A stretch of DNA of 64,000 nucleotides, from NCBI RefSeq assembly GCF_914767665.1, contig NC_059502.1, positions 14,508,001-14,572,000 of the forward strand, in the 5' to 3' direction. This document shows positions 20,301 through 31,179 of this stretch, piece by piece. The translations under genes were made by a program, and so were the position numbers. Each line of letters begins with the position of its first letter. The first letter of the stretch is position 1. Source of the DNA: Harmonia axyridis. Lineage: Eukaryota > Arthropoda > Insecta > Coleoptera > Coccinellidae. The notes below the pieces were generated by a model. It was not told the DNA's origin, made no database searches, and saw nothing but the letters and a program-made list of their open reading frames with translations.

Positions 20301-20615
20301 ATCAAAAATAAATAATCGATAAATTTAGATTTTTTCTCATTTTTCCTATTTTGTCTCATCCTGCATAAAACAAAGACTACCAAACATAATTTTTCTGTCA
20401 GATATATTGCAGTTGAAATAGAGAAAAATATTCGAATAATTCCCAGTACAGATGGTTTATTTCTTGAGAAACCTAGGGGGGTCCAGAATTCTGACGATGT
20501 GTGTCTTCATCTGGACAATTCATAATAGAATATTGTGAGGAATCACCTCCTGAAGTTTGTCGAATACTTTAGAATCCCCCTGTACAGGCTTGATATGGAT
20601 ATTATGGGATAGCAC

Positions 20616-21214
20616 CTCAGAGTAATAAACATAGATAGAGGAAGCATATGTTATTTTCAGTATGAAAATTTTGTCCCCAACATGAATTATCAAATTTGAC
20701 ATGAAGCGCGCGGAAATGAAAACATATCGGTGATACGATATTTCACTCAATTCGCGAGTTTCTACACAAAGAACGCACTTCTTATGTCCCATAGTGAATC
20801 AGTGTTTCATATTAACTCAAAATATATTGAAATAAATACCTAAATATATCAGAACTTCAGAAAACAAACTTGAAGTGCGCCAAACGACGTGAAACAACCG
20901 ATGACACTAGACTAGTAGGGCATAAGTTGCCAAATCTTGGATTTCAGCAGGTAGATATAGAAAATAATAAATATTCTGCATACTTTAAATTCGCCAATTA
21001 GGAAAAATATCGGATTCCAAATATTCAAATTTGCATATTTAATAGGGAATCACTCAAATAAATATATTTCGTTCAATATAATATACATTATTAACAATAT
21101 ACATAGTAGAATTGTGGATTTGAAAATATATCACAATCCGACAACGTAATCTAACCATGTTGGGGACATGTAAAAATTGCGTGTACTCCCTCTATCTATG
21201 TTTATTACTCCATG
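20616..21214 (-). mobile_element. P-like THAP MITE, copy 2, complete with 8-bp target duplication
   Basis: 599 bp. Ends CTCAGAGTAATAAACATAGA and, inverted, CATGGAGTAATAAACATAGA, giving about 26 bp of inverted repeat after the first four bases. Direct repeats GATAGCAC flank it at 20608-20615 and 21215-21222. This is the best copy for defining the family. The CATG-like terminus, 8-bp duplication and THAP start inside all suit the P superfamily, though hAT also makes 8-bp duplications. Confidence 0.85.
20655..20792 (-). CDS. THAP-type zinc-finger N-terminus inside the MITE
   Basis: The minus-strand ORF starts MGHKKCVLCVETRELSEISY. Cys6 and Cys9 make the first pair of a THAP C2CH zinc finger, the sequence-specific DNA-binding domain of P-element transposases. 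Here the codon after SYH is CGG (Arg), where three other copies have a stop, so this copy reads further and leaves the element near 20616. The later Cys and His are not present in the right spacing. The ORF therefore encodes half a finger. It may be only a frozen exon start. THAP is an inference from pattern; a chance C-x2-C is possible. Confidence 0.4.
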
Positions 21215-21303
21215 GATAGCACTTACAGTATTTTTCAACCATTCAAAAATGTAGTGTTTTGGCGTGTGTCACTCTTGAAATACTATAATGCGATATACAT
21301 ATA

Positions 21304-21975
21304 CAGGGTGGCCATTTGAAAACGAAACAGACGAGATTACAGACGAAATGAAGTTTTTCGATAGAAATGCTCGGACAGGTCGATTTCTGTTTCGAGGGGG
21401 ACAACTTAAGATGTAGGTTACGGACGCATAGCGCTTCAACCCTTGCTACTACAACCCTCACCCCCAAATTTTGAATAGGGAAGATGGGGTGAGTGATACC
21501 TCGTTTGAAAGGTATTTTTATACTGATTTCAGCACAGTGATTGTTTTTTCGTTTTATGCATTAGTTCTCGAAATATTCTAAACTAAGTATTTGAAAATGA
21601 AGTGGTGTTTTCATGGCACTTGTAGTGTTTTGTGAAAAATCGACATTTTGAGCTTCAAAACAACCATGACTGTGGCTTCCTTCCTAACTAACTAACGCAT
21701 GAATATTTCGAGAACTAATGCATAAAATGAAAAAACAATTACTGTGCTGAAATCAGTATAAAAATACCTTTAAATTGAGGTATCTCTCACCCCATCTTCC
21801 CTATTCAAAAATTGGGGGTGGGTGTTGTAGCAGCAAGGGTTGAAGCGCTATGCGTCCGTAACCTACATCTTAAGTTGTCCCCCTCGAAACAGAAATCGAC
21901 TTGTCCGAGCATTTCTATCGAAAAACTTTATTTCGTCTGTAATCTCGTCTGTTTCGTTCTCAAATGGCCACCCTG
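21304..21975. mobile_element. Large fold-back MITE, 672 bp
   Basis: The ends CAGGGTGGCCATTTGA and its inverse are flanked by TATA on both sides. Arms of about 290 bp pair across almost their full length (for example AACTTAAGATGTAGGTTACG and its inverse), leaving a spacer of about 90 bp. No ORF is meaningful; the 74-residue frame at 21243-21467 is a shadow. Confidence 0.92.
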
Positions 21976-21984
21976 TATATGAAC

Positions 21985-22460
21985 AAAAGAAAAAGTAACA
22001 GCGGTCACCCATCCATATACTGAACACAACCACCGCTGCTCACCGATCAGACAAATTCATGGCAAATATCATCGATATCACGTGATGTATTCACATCACC
22101 ATCTTTTAGCTCGCAACACGTAGAAATCTCCCCAACATAGCCGAAAGCGAACGCATTCGAATTCTATGATGCCAGAATAGATACGGTCAAAGGGATCGGC
22201 ACGTGTATGTATGTAATAACGTATGTGTGTGTATGGCCCGTAATCCAATGAGTCAAGTATTCCAGTATTCAGCGATTGCCACAGTGGGGATCAAACCAAA
22301 TTACCAGCACGTGACCTACGAAAACGCCTGCGAAAATCTATAGAGGAGAGCGTTGAATGTATTTATTTTCACAATCGGTTCATGTAACTGTGTTAAATCT
22401 GTGATTCGTGTGGGACTCGATTGATTCAAGTTCTGATCTCGGATTATTCCTTGTGACGAT
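21985..22460. other. GC-richer stretch, possible host regulatory DNA
   Basis: No repeat match in the window. It contains two palindromic E-box-type CACGTG hexamers, near 22080 and 22200, and a GTATGTATG run. No coding frame is seen. Confidence 0.25.
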
Positions 22461-22559
22461 GGAACGTGATACATTCGACACAATGTCATTTTTTTTTGAA
22501 TTATTTTTGTTTAAGAAAGAAAAGTCTTAATAAATTTGGAACATTTGATTTTTCGACTC

Positions 22560-22870
22560 CTTCTAATATCGGCATCAAATTATGGAAGGACATTCTGCAT
22601 TTAAATGTGTCTTCTACTTCGAATGAAATCGATCTTTTCATCAGAATTTACGATTTTTTGAAAATAAATGCTTCGTCTTGTTCCCATGAAATCGACACCT
22701 TATTTAAGAAATTGGAGCTGATTTGTTTCCTGAAACAGAAAAGGCATGTAAAAATAACAAATGCATTTGTTTGTAAGGTTTAGCATTTCTCCTTTCGTAC
22801 TATATACCATTTATTATCGGCACCAAATTTATGAAGGATAATCTGCATTCAAATTTTTCTGACTTGGATG
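22560..22870. repeat. Two-unit tandem repeat, period about 249 bp
   Basis: ATCGGCATCAAATTATGGAA at 22568 and ATCGGCACCAAATTTATGAA at 22817, each followed by GGA.A.TCTGCATT.AAAT and GATGAAATCGATC-like words. The ORF at 22466-22783 runs through the first unit only. Confidence 0.65.
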
Positions 22871-23163
22871 AAATCGATCATCATAAGTATTACTTTTCCC
22901 GCCCTAGGCAGCTAAGTGAGAACTTTTCTGTCTTGGCAGCAAAATAATTATTTACATTGGGAATGAAACATTTCATAAGTTGTCAAACTATAATTATCAT
23001 GGACATAGCAACCAACCATTCCAAAAATTGCGATTTCTATCGAATTTTGTTTTAATTTATCACCATAGGAAAAATAAAACGATTATGGGAGTTGCGATAA
23101 TTTGCAAATACAATGTCCTACATATATCATCATAAACAATCGAAGAAAAAATTATATGATCAA

Positions 23164-23252
23164 CTCGGCAGCAAAGTAGATTGACTGCCTTAGCTGGATT
23201 TCTGGAACTATCAGCTGTGGCAGTAAATCTACTACTTTGCTGCCTAGTCAAA
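23164..23252. repeat. Hairpin MITE piece, GGCAGCAAAGTAG arms
   Basis: CGGCAGCAAAGTAGATT pairs with AATCTACTACTTTGCTGCC, and GACTGCC...CAGCTGTGGCAGT adds an inner stem. A relative lies at 53420-53470 and another GGCAGCAAAATAATTATTTA word at about 22937. Confidence 0.65.
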
Positions 23253-23394
23253 CAAATAACTACATATTTCAGTTATCCCAATAATGATATATTCATTGAA
23301 TGCTGCCTGAACATTCGTTTTAGTATTTGGCAACTGTTCTATCGAATGAATATTTTTTCAATTATTAAATAACCATATTGTAAAGGCCTTCCAA

Positions 23395-24015
23395 TATGAG
23401 TCCTGTCCTGTCACTTTTGATGCTGTCATCTTTTGACATTTGACAAGTAAAAACTAGTGATGTGAGGAACCAAAACCGTGTGCCTCGCTCAAAAATAACT
23501 GCAGAGAATATTGCTGCTGTAGCCCGTAGTGTTGACGAAAATCCACGTTTGTCCATTCTTCATCGAACTTATAGGAACTAGGAATTCCACAAACGACATT
23601 AGATACACCGTATATTTTGCATTGAGAGTTGGTTTACAAGGCTCTTAAAGTTCAGTTAACTCCTCGGTTAACTCAAGAACTCGAGTCAGTTGATCACAAG
23701 CAACATCGTATCTTTGCTGATTGGGTCCTTGAAATGCATTAAAATGATTATCATCCAAAAATATTCTTCAGAGATCAGGCTCATTTTCACCTCAGAGACT
23801 ACGTTAATAAGCAGAATTGTCACATTTGAGGCTCTGAAAATCTAAGACGGAATGGTTTTTGGGTTGGTGGTGTGATTGGACTTATTCAAAAATAAGGCTG
23901 CAGCAACTTTGCGGTGAATGATTAAAAATTTATTTTGGCCGGATATGGAGGTTATTGATATGGACGACGTATATTTACAACAAGACGGCCCTACGTACCA
24001 CACAAGAAACTAAAC
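23395..24015 (+). pseudogene. DD41D transposase pseudogene, family B
   Basis: Begins with the family leader ATGCTGTCATCTTTTGACAT. Frames then give the ENPRLSI-like linker, KYSSEIRLIFTSE-type remnants, YVNKQNCHI, GGVIGLIQK and, at the end, LQQDGPTYHT with the second catalytic Asp. Many stops. The part after the second Asp, with the third Asp, is lost at about 24015 where an AT-rich MITE begins. Confidence 0.75.
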
Positions 24016-24450
24016 ATTCTCAATTTTTGTTTCATTTTCATTTTTCATCTAGCTGTAACGTACACTGAGAGAAATCCATATTTTTTATTAATAATGCACT
24101 TATTTGGATGTTATTAATTCACAACTATTACAGCAGCTTTATATTTAATATATTCATTAAGAGTTAAATTATCCATTCAAAAAAGTTTATTAATAGAGAA
24201 TAAAATATTTGTTTACAAGGTATTTGATAATATTCAATATATTTCGATGATAAATAATTTATATGACTATGATTATCTCCACAAATAACATAAATTCATT
24301 GTCAATAAATTTTCAACTGGTAGTTAACGAACATTTGCTATTTATGAATAAACTCTCACAAGAATTCAATAATTTATTAATTATTATTATTAATCAGAAT
24401 ATAGGATTCATTAATAATTAAACTAACATAATTCTAGAGATCCAATCTGT

Positions 24451-24521
24451 GGAAAAGTTGAAGGACACATCCTTCAAAGAGAAGCGCATCTCCTTGAAGG
24501 ATATGTCCTTGAACTTTTCCT
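24451..24521. repeat. Hairpin with GGAAAAGTTGAAGGA arms
   Basis: GGAAAAGTTGAAGGACACAT and TATGTCCTTGAACTTTTCC pair with few mismatches, and the inner words CCTTCAA and TTGAAGG add to the stem. Confidence 0.8.
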
Positions 24522-24644
24522 TTGATTTGAATTTCCTTTTTAAACATAAAATCTGTGTTACTATGGGCTTATTGAACGCCGCTTAGCACTTCTGTACTGA
24601 ATTTTGAGTTTAGATCGTTTGTACCTGCTTAGTTATTAGTTATG

Positions 24645-24715
24645 TTGGCAGAACAGTGGTTAGAGGGAACATATGCAATCAAGATGACCAGGGTACAAAC
24701 CAGGATACCGTCAAT
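24645..24715 (+). repeat. Possible tRNA-derived SINE relic
   Basis: AACAGTGGTTAGAGGGAAC resembles an A-box (internal promoter) of tRNA-derived SINEs. About 30 bp later AGGGTACAAACCAGGAT resembles a degenerate B-box (GGTTCGAATCC). No A-rich tail is obvious. Weak. Confidence 0.25.
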
Positions 24716-25129
24716 TTAATTTCTAAAAAATTACCTAGATTGGCATACAGTTCTCTCAGGCCCTAACAATCGGATAATAGAAACAACCAAAATAATTATC
24801 TGAGAAATACGTTAACTATTACTGAATTGAAATATTTTTTTTTATTCAGCATGGATACATATTACATATAAATAAGGTTTATTAATTATTACTCAATGAT
24901 ATATTAACCTCAACTATATTTATTTCCTTCAAATGGATATTTCTTCAGCATTATTAGTATAAGTTATGTATGAAGTGTAATAATAAATGATGATTATTGG
25001 TGGGATTTCCAATAAATTATTTATTTCCATGAAACTAATATTTGTTTGTCCATATATCCAATAAATGACTCATTAGCTATAATGCATTTTAGATAAAATC
25101 AAATAAACACTTCTCTCTGTGTACACTGA

Positions 25130-25640
25130 TACTTATCTTAATATTTAAAAAAAATGAGGTAAACTTTCACAAACGTTCTCAGAAAACCGAAAAATCTGTA
25201 ATTCATGCACCCAGAATCGTATCTATTTATCTAGACCGAAATCTTCCAATTGAACGATTGTTTTAATTCCCGTGTGAAGTGGATCCCTTTTCACGAGATT
25301 GATAACGCTTGGGCAGTTCCTAATAGTAATTATTGGGGGCAAATGTAACACCTATTCATGTGCACTAGTTTATTCAGCTGACTACAATCGATTGTAGGAA
25401 TCGTTCGCACGCGTTTGATTTCGCGAGAACCATTAGTAAATAGTAGGAGAGCTAGCGGTTTCATCGACTTAAAATAATAATCATTCTATGGGCGGTTCCT
25501 TTGACTTAGGTATACGTTTCCCACTAAGTTAGAACATTTTTGCATGATGCTTTATTATCTGTGGATTAAGAAAATATTGTCCTGGAAGGCAGCTCGAGCA
25601 CTCCTAAAAATAGTTGAACAATTTAACAACAATTGTCAAT
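25130..25640. other. Unassigned DNA, perhaps host
   Basis: Moderate GC, no recognised repeat, no coding frame. A short inverted word CGATTG/CAATCG pair occurs near 25385. Confidence 0.3.
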
Positions 25641-25648
25641 CTAATATA

Positions 25649-25915
25649 CAGGGTGTTCCAAACCCGATGCTCACTGAAATCACCTCGAGAACTATAAGAT
25701 TTGAAGAAAAAAACTTAAAGAATGCCCGTTCTTTTTTTCTTAATAATAAGATATCAGAAGCAGATGGTAGATACTAATTCGAATATTTTGCTATATCATG
25801 GTTTCTATCGAGATATTGAAGAATTCTATAACGTTTTTTCAGTAATTTTTCTTGATCATATAATACTCATAACAGATCATAGAAATTTATCATCGTTTCA
25901 AAATGGGACACCCTA
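25649..25915. mobile_element. Short MITE, CAGGGTGTTCC ends
   Basis: CAGGGTGTTCCAAACCCGAT at the left is imperfectly inverted at the right (CATCGTTTCAAAATGGGACA then CCCTA). TATA-type flanks. About 267 bp. The two ORFs over it are shadows. Confidence 0.65.
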
Positions 25916-26149
25916 TATATGACTTTATTACAATTATTCAATAGACACAAAATTAATTGAATCTCGAAATAAATGAATTTGAAAAACTTATCTTTGAAAC
26001 GGATGACATTTTCGAAAAACCGGTAACGGAATACTTTTAGACAAATCTGCGGCTGAAAAACTGCATTGAATAATCTATTGATCCAAAAAAATTATTAAAA
26101 AAATGAGAAATTTGTTGAAAAATATTATTTAATGCAATTTTCTAGTAAT

Positions 26150-26760
26150 TCAGATTTCTTGGAAAAAGTAGAAAATGCCTCCTTCCAATATTTGCCCCCC
26201 CTCTAGAGCAAACTCTGCGGTTTCAAGTTCTTCTGCCGAAGTTCGAATTTGAATATTTTGTTTTTTTTTCTGATAGAGATAGAGTTGAACAATCGGTTGA
26301 TGCGGATGAACCATTATTTTAAATTCGAATGCGTCCACGGCCAACACTAGTTAGTTTGAACTAAAAAACCGTGTGTGAAATTCGTTGAAATTAAAAAATG
26401 TTCAATATTGATAAAAGAAATAAAACACTTGGCTATATGTGGAACGTACAGCCATTTTTCCAATCCATTCTCAAATGCCACTCTCCAATATTTGCCGCCC
26501 CTCTAGAGCTGGCTCTTTGGCTTCAAGTTCTTCTGCTGAGTTTCCAATTTATAAAACGCTTGAACATTTTTTTTTCAAGATGATTGAAAAAAACAATCAA
26601 TTTTAAATTCGAATGCGCTACGCCCAATCCTAGTGATTTAATATAAAAAATCATCTGTGAAATATAAATTAATTCAATACATAGGTACTTCTAGCAATTC
26701 GAATTTATCGGAAAAAGTAGAATTTGCCGCCCTCCAATATTTGCCGCTTCGGTGAAATTA
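26150..26760. repeat. Tandem repeat, period about 300 bp, 2.3 units
   Basis: CTCCAATATTTGCCGCCCC (or close variants) recurs at about 26190, 26483 and 26731. The first two are followed by TCTAGAGC, CTCTG.GGTTTCAAGTTCTTC and TTAAATTCGAATGCG. The third unit breaks off. The minus frame with LEGGQILEGG is a product of the repeat. Confidence 0.75.
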
Positions 26761-26984
26761 GTTTTGTTTTTTCCTGAGAAAAAAATCCATTCTTCTTAGT
26801 TTTTTATTTATGAATACATATATTTGAGTGTGTAATATTTTTTTTAAATTCTATATATTTTTCTTGTTTCTAATATTCTCTTTTTCCGAGTCTTTTTCAT
26901 ATTGAATAAAAACATTAACTAATTTCAATGGTTTTTCAAACCTATATTTTCAATGTGGTTTCAGCTTTCACATTTCTGCAACTA

Positions 26985-27294
26985 CCAAAATCTACCAATA
27001 GATTTCATAGAAATGTGAGAAAACTACTTATTAAGTCATACTGGCGAATGCTGCAGTCTCTCGGCGCTCGAGGAACCCCCTTATTTAGTCTAAGCGCGCA
27101 CGAGATTGCAGAAATATATGCCGTGCGACGCGTGCATATCAAGCTCAAGTAATATTAAGTAGCTTGATATCAAGTCAAGCAATAAATATCTAAAATCAAG
27201 TTAAGTCAATCTCAAAGGATGTAATTTTTCACGAGCTCGATTTTCAAGTCAAGTAGTTGGTTAAAATGTCAAGGTGGCTTGATGAATCCCTCTA
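26985..27294 (-). mobile_element. hAT family S, deleted copy with 5' end
   Basis: 26985-27060 matches the end of the window (63920-64000: CCAAAATCTACC.ATAGATTT, CTGGCGAATGCT.CAGTCT). The rest has the CTTGATATCAAGTCAAG subterminal words and ends with TGAATCCCTCTA, the inverse of the family end TAGGGATTCA. It abuts a reverse-transcriptase fragment at 27295. Confidence 0.65.
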
Positions 27295-27440
27295 TTCGGG
27301 GGTTCCACAAGGTTCGCCTATATCACCACTTTTATTTTTATGCTTCATCAACAATATAAGAGCTGTTAGAAAGTTTGGTTATTTTCTTCTATTTGCGGAC
27401 GATCTTACATTATTTCGGTTTATAAATTCGAGAATATCAA
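27295..27440 (+). pseudogene. Non-LTR reverse transcriptase fragment
   Basis: The frame reads GVPQGSPISPLLFLCFINNI followed by FLLFADDLTLF. These are the GVPQGS box and the catalytic F/Y-A-D-D box of LINE reverse transcriptases (jockey/I-like order and spacing). Only about 45 residues remain. The 5' side is the end of a hAT element and the 3' side is unrelated GC-rich DNA. The annealed ATG of the frame lies in hAT sequence and is not a true start. Confidence 0.82.
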
Positions 27441-27449
27441 CAAAAAAAA

Positions 27450-27930
27450 TGAGGAAAGTATTGACGTCAGTGCTTCCCTCATTTTCAGAATTACCAAAAA
27501 TTAATCGAAACAAATTTCAAAACAGCCAATCCACCACCAAGTCCTCAATCCAAAATCAAAACTCCGCAGGGCTGCCGCACCTTCAGCGTATAACAAAAAC
27601 GCCAAAACCCATTCTGTATTCTCGGCGTGTTTGCAAACAGAACGGAAAGCGGGAAATATACGGAGTTGGAAAAGTTGCGTCTAGTCTATGATTCGACGTT
27701 GCCCTTTCCGAGATTCTAAACGAATAAAGGTAACGAAGTGCTGAAAGGCCGAACTCCACACGGAGGGTACGGAAACCGTGTTTGTTGGAGAGGGATTCCG
27801 GGTTGTCATGGCAATGCCAGGAACAAATTATATACTCGGGACGGATGCTGGGATGGAAAAGGCTACATGATGGAAAAGGAGTTTTGTTCGGATTATTTCT
27901 TTCGTGATCGGAGATTTTGAGTGTTGGTGA
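27450..27930. other. GC-richer unassigned DNA
   Basis: No repeat match. Two frames (27257-27691 tail, 27738-27920) are open for 60-80 codons but not recognised. A CATGATGG...GGAGATTTTGAG stretch ends it. It may be host exon or promoter DNA. Confidence 0.25.
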
Positions 27931-27959
27931 CGATTTGATGGATACTAGAAATGTTCCAC

Positions 27960-28550
27960 AACTTTAATTGTTATTAATTGGTAGATGATCATGTGTAAAA
28001 CAAGTTTTATAATTTTTATATAAAGAATTTTCATTATGATATTAAAAAAATGAGTATATTTCAAGAGAAATCAATGGAATTTCATTTCATTGTGAGGAGA
28101 AAGATATGTTTGGGAAATAGCATTCTCGTGGGGAATATTAAAACACTGATGCACGACTTTATTGTGGTACAGCACTTGGAAACATCCTTGAACACTCCAC
28201 TAACTCAATTGGCCATCACCTTGTAACTTCCTCACTGAACTGTCCTTTTCCCAGTTTAATATCTGGGTTACAAACATAAAATCATATCGTACACCGTGAA
28301 TTTCTTCTTCCTTCTCTTATTCTCTAAGTTGTATGCCTGCGCAATAGTATCATGGTGCCTGCACACTAATTAGGGTAGGGGAAAGATATTCTCCATTGTA
28401 TCTTTCTGAGAAATCTATGAATGAAAAAGTTGTATGCACAAGTACCACGAAAGATCATCGTCACACTAATGCAGGTACATTTATATCGAGTATTGTGACT
28501 ACAAATTCGGCTAGACACATATGTTATTAACGATGGAAAACGAAATCAGC
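27960..28550. other. AT-rich DNA, no gene seen
   Basis: No ORF or recognised repeat. Confidence 0.3.
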
Positions 28551-28554
28551 CAAA

Positions 28555-28735
28555 TGGCCACCACGCTTATGGTTGCGATCTGAAAAATCTAAGAGGTGTT
28601 AAATTACAAGATTCCGGTGGCCAGTAATGATAACCTAGTCGAGAAATAACACGGCCCAGAAACTTTTTTTGCAAAATGGTCATTGTTTCGTTGCTTGTGT
28701 GGTACATAGCTCTCCATTGCGTGGATATGAGAGGA
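28555..28735 (-). pseudogene. DD41D transposase scrap, family C
   Basis: Minus-strand frames read TSNETMTILQKKFLGRVISRL and then YWPPESCNLTPLRFF. The third Asp of WPPRSCDLTPLDFF is replaced (LTPLR) and the preceding D is N. The same family is seen at 14260. Confidence 0.6.
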
Positions 28736-28744
28736 TTTCTTATA

Positions 28745-29526
28745 CAGGGTGTCCCGTAAAGACCACGTCAAACCGAGGGAGAATGTAGATCAAAGGATAA
28801 CCCACCTGCTATGACAAAATTCCCATTATAAAAGTCTTACCGTTTTCGAGATATTTTTTTCTTTTTGAAAATAATGAATTTTTGCCCCTTTCAATAGTTT
28901 TGTCCTTACGGTTGGGACAATTTTACATCTTTTTGGTTAATTTTTTCAGTAAAATATTGCTGAAGAATGATCTTAACGTTTACGTTAGAAATATCTTCCG
29001 AATATTTTAAAGGGGGGCTATGAGAAATATTTTTATTGGAAATTTTGGTAGTGGATTATTTTGTTCATGAAGATTAGCCCATCGTAGTGGAAAAAAATGT
29101 ACCGAGCTACTGCTGCGCATTACACCAATAAATTGTCTGTTTTATAGTGATTTCAAAGAGGTATCACACAAGTCATTTGTTATTCAAAGAAAAAAGATAT
29201 AGCTGTTTTTATCCAAATGGGTACGTTTCTGACAAAATCAAGTTTGTCAATTCTGTGAAGAAATCTTCGATATTGCATGTTTTTAATGTAAACGTTAAAA
29301 TCATTCTTCAGCAATATTTTACTGAAAAAATTAACCAAAAAGATGTAAAATTGTACCAACCGTAAGGACAAAACTATTGAAAGGGGCAAAAATTCATTAT
29401 TTTCAAAAAGAAAAAAATATCTCGAAAACGGTAAGACTTTTATAATGGGAATTTTGTCATAGCAGGTGGGTTATCCTTTGATCTACATTCTCCCTCGGTT
29501 TGACGTGGTCTTTATGGGACACCCTG
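28745..29526. mobile_element. Large fold-back MITE, 782 bp
   Basis: The ends CAGGGTGTCCCGTAAAGACC and GGTC.TTATGGGACACCCTG are flanked by TATA. Arms of about 240-260 bp pair nearly perfectly (for example TTTTGTCATAGCAGGTGGGT and its inverse). The central 280 bp are unpaired. The ORFs inside are arm frames. Confidence 0.92.
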
Positions 29527-29781
29527 TATAATTGTATAAAGAATATTCTGTCTATGACAAACAAAATCAACAGATTACATGAATATTACAAAGAAAGATA
29601 GTGCAACCAGGTTTTGTAGAAAAAACTCCGAGAAATTGAATCAAATAATAACAAAAACTGCTCTTCTTCATTATCGTTCATATTCAAACTGACATGTTTG
29701 ACAAACAAGATGTCTGGTCTGCGTTTTTTCCATCAATGACACGCATGGATGTTTGTCATACTTATATTTCATGCCAGTTTG

Positions 29782-30333
29782 CCAGAAAAGGCGCTCAAAC
29801 TCCTTTCATCGGACGGAACCTTTCTGTGGCGTAGACGAATGTACCTACAAGAAAGAGTTCTAGAAGGAGGAAGAAACCGAAAAAAAAACTCTGGCGGGAT
29901 CTTCCTGGTTTGGATCACTCCAAAAAGTTTCTTTGAAACTTTAATTCTGCGAGATCCATGAAGTATCTGGATCTTTGTGAAAATATGCTACACCTCCTCA
30001 CTGGATTCCTCACAGGGCATTGTCGTCTTAGGAAACACCTCATGAGAATGGTGACGAATGCAGATTCTGTGGAGAGGAGGTATAGAAACTCCCGATCACC
30101 TGGTAATGGAATGCCTCGCCATCGCTAGCCAACGCTAAACCTGCTTTGGACACCAAACTTATAGAAGTGAGGAATTAGCCTCCTTGAAGCCATCCCAGAT
30201 ATTGAAGTTCATTAGAACTCTGGAACTGGAAGGCGAGCTGTAGATCACGTTATGGAGAGAATAGCTCTGATGGGGGGCACTATCGACCATTAGGTCGCAG
30301 TGAAACGGAACCTCTTTAATTAAATCTAATCTA
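29782..30333 (+). mobile_element. 5'-truncated LINE with 11-bp target duplication
   Basis: A 552-bp insertion bracketed by ATGCCAGTTTG at 29771-29781 and 30334-30344. It ends in TAAATCTAATCTAATCTA-type short tandem units, a usual LINE 3' tail. The truncated coding end carries the knuckle-like GHCRLRKHLMRM..., then ..CRFCGEE..TPDHL.ME-type residues across frames (C-x2-C...H, following RNase H in I/R1-like LINEs). Target duplication, 5' truncation and tail make this a clear target-primed insertion. Confidence 0.85.
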
Positions 30334-30436
30334 ATGCCAGTTTGTGGCTGCCCTTTGGCATATATACCTTTTTTGTCTTTTCATGATGTATATACTCAAT
30401 CCATTCAGTGAGAACCACTACAAAGCTCTTGCAGCA

Positions 30437-30870
30437 ACTGAATCTTCTCATGTCCCATAGTGAATCAACGTTTCATATCAACTCAAAATATATTGAGATG
30501 AATACCTAAATATATCGGAAATTCTCAAAACAAACTTCAAGCGCGCCAAACAATGTGAAACAACCAATGATACCAGGAGACCCAAAGGTGCCAAACCTTA
30601 GATTTCAGCAGGTAGATACAGAATTTAATAAATATTCTGCTTATTATAAATTCGACAATTAGGAAAAATATTGGATTCCAAATATTCAAATTTGCATATT
30701 TAATCGGGAATCACTCAAATAAATATATTTGATTCAATATAATATACATTCATAACGATATAGTAAAATCATGGATTTGAAAATGTATCACAATCCGACA
30801 ACGTAATCTAACCATGTTGGGGAAATGTAAAAATTGCATATACTCGTCTATCTATGTTTATTACTCTATG
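30437..30870 (-). mobile_element. P-like THAP MITE, copy 3, one end lost
   Basis: Starts inside the family at CATGTCCCATAGTGAATCA and runs to the end GTTTATTACTCTATG. The THAP-start ORF is lost at the left break. A LINE fragment follows directly. Confidence 0.85.
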
Positions 30871-31090
30871 AAACGAATGCACATTATTTTGGAAAGTCAT
30901 GAATATAAATTGAAAAATAAAAGGATCCATAATGGATCCTTGCGGAACTCCCATTTGATTTGAACGTTGAACTTCCAAGAAAAACTGACATTGCAATAGA
31001 CATACTGACTACGACAACTCAAATAAGACTTTAGAATAAATAGCTTTTTATATTTCTCTTCCACAACAGTTGTAAGAAAAGCCATACGTC
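30871..31090 (-). pseudogene. Non-LTR reverse transcriptase fragment (minus)
   Basis: Minus-strand frames give LFILKSYLSCRSQYVYCN and, shifted by one base, FLEVQRSNQMGVPQGSIMDP then FIFQFIF. This is the region leading into the GVPQGS box of a jockey-like reverse transcriptase. The catalytic A-D-D box is not reached because the P-like MITE begins at 30870. A frameshift lies between the two parts. Confidence 0.72.
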
Positions 31091-31179
31091 AGCATCTGGA
31101 CAATATTGTCTGAATCAAACGTCTACCATCGAATCGAGTGCTCTAATCATAATCCTCGGGATCTCTAGCAAACCTCAAT

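Larger units (their letters stand above)
24064..25126. mobile_element. AT-rich MITE with GTACAC.GAGAGAA ends
   Basis: The left end GTACACTGAGAGAAA is matched in inverted form by the right end CTTCTCTCTGTGTAC. About 1.06 kb, extremely AT-rich, without ORF. No clear target duplication. It contains a hairpin (24451-24521) and a tRNA-like stretch (about 24645-24715). Confidence 0.6.

Noticed and set aside
24645..24715. True tRNA gene
   Set aside because: A- and B-box-like words only; no cloverleaf with paired acceptor stem could be drawn.
26150..26347. Minus ORF with LEGGQILEGG
   Set aside because: A frame through a tandem repeat; no start context or homology.
29147..29389. Two opposite ORFs of about 70 codons
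   Set aside because: They lie in the fold-back arm and loop of a MITE.
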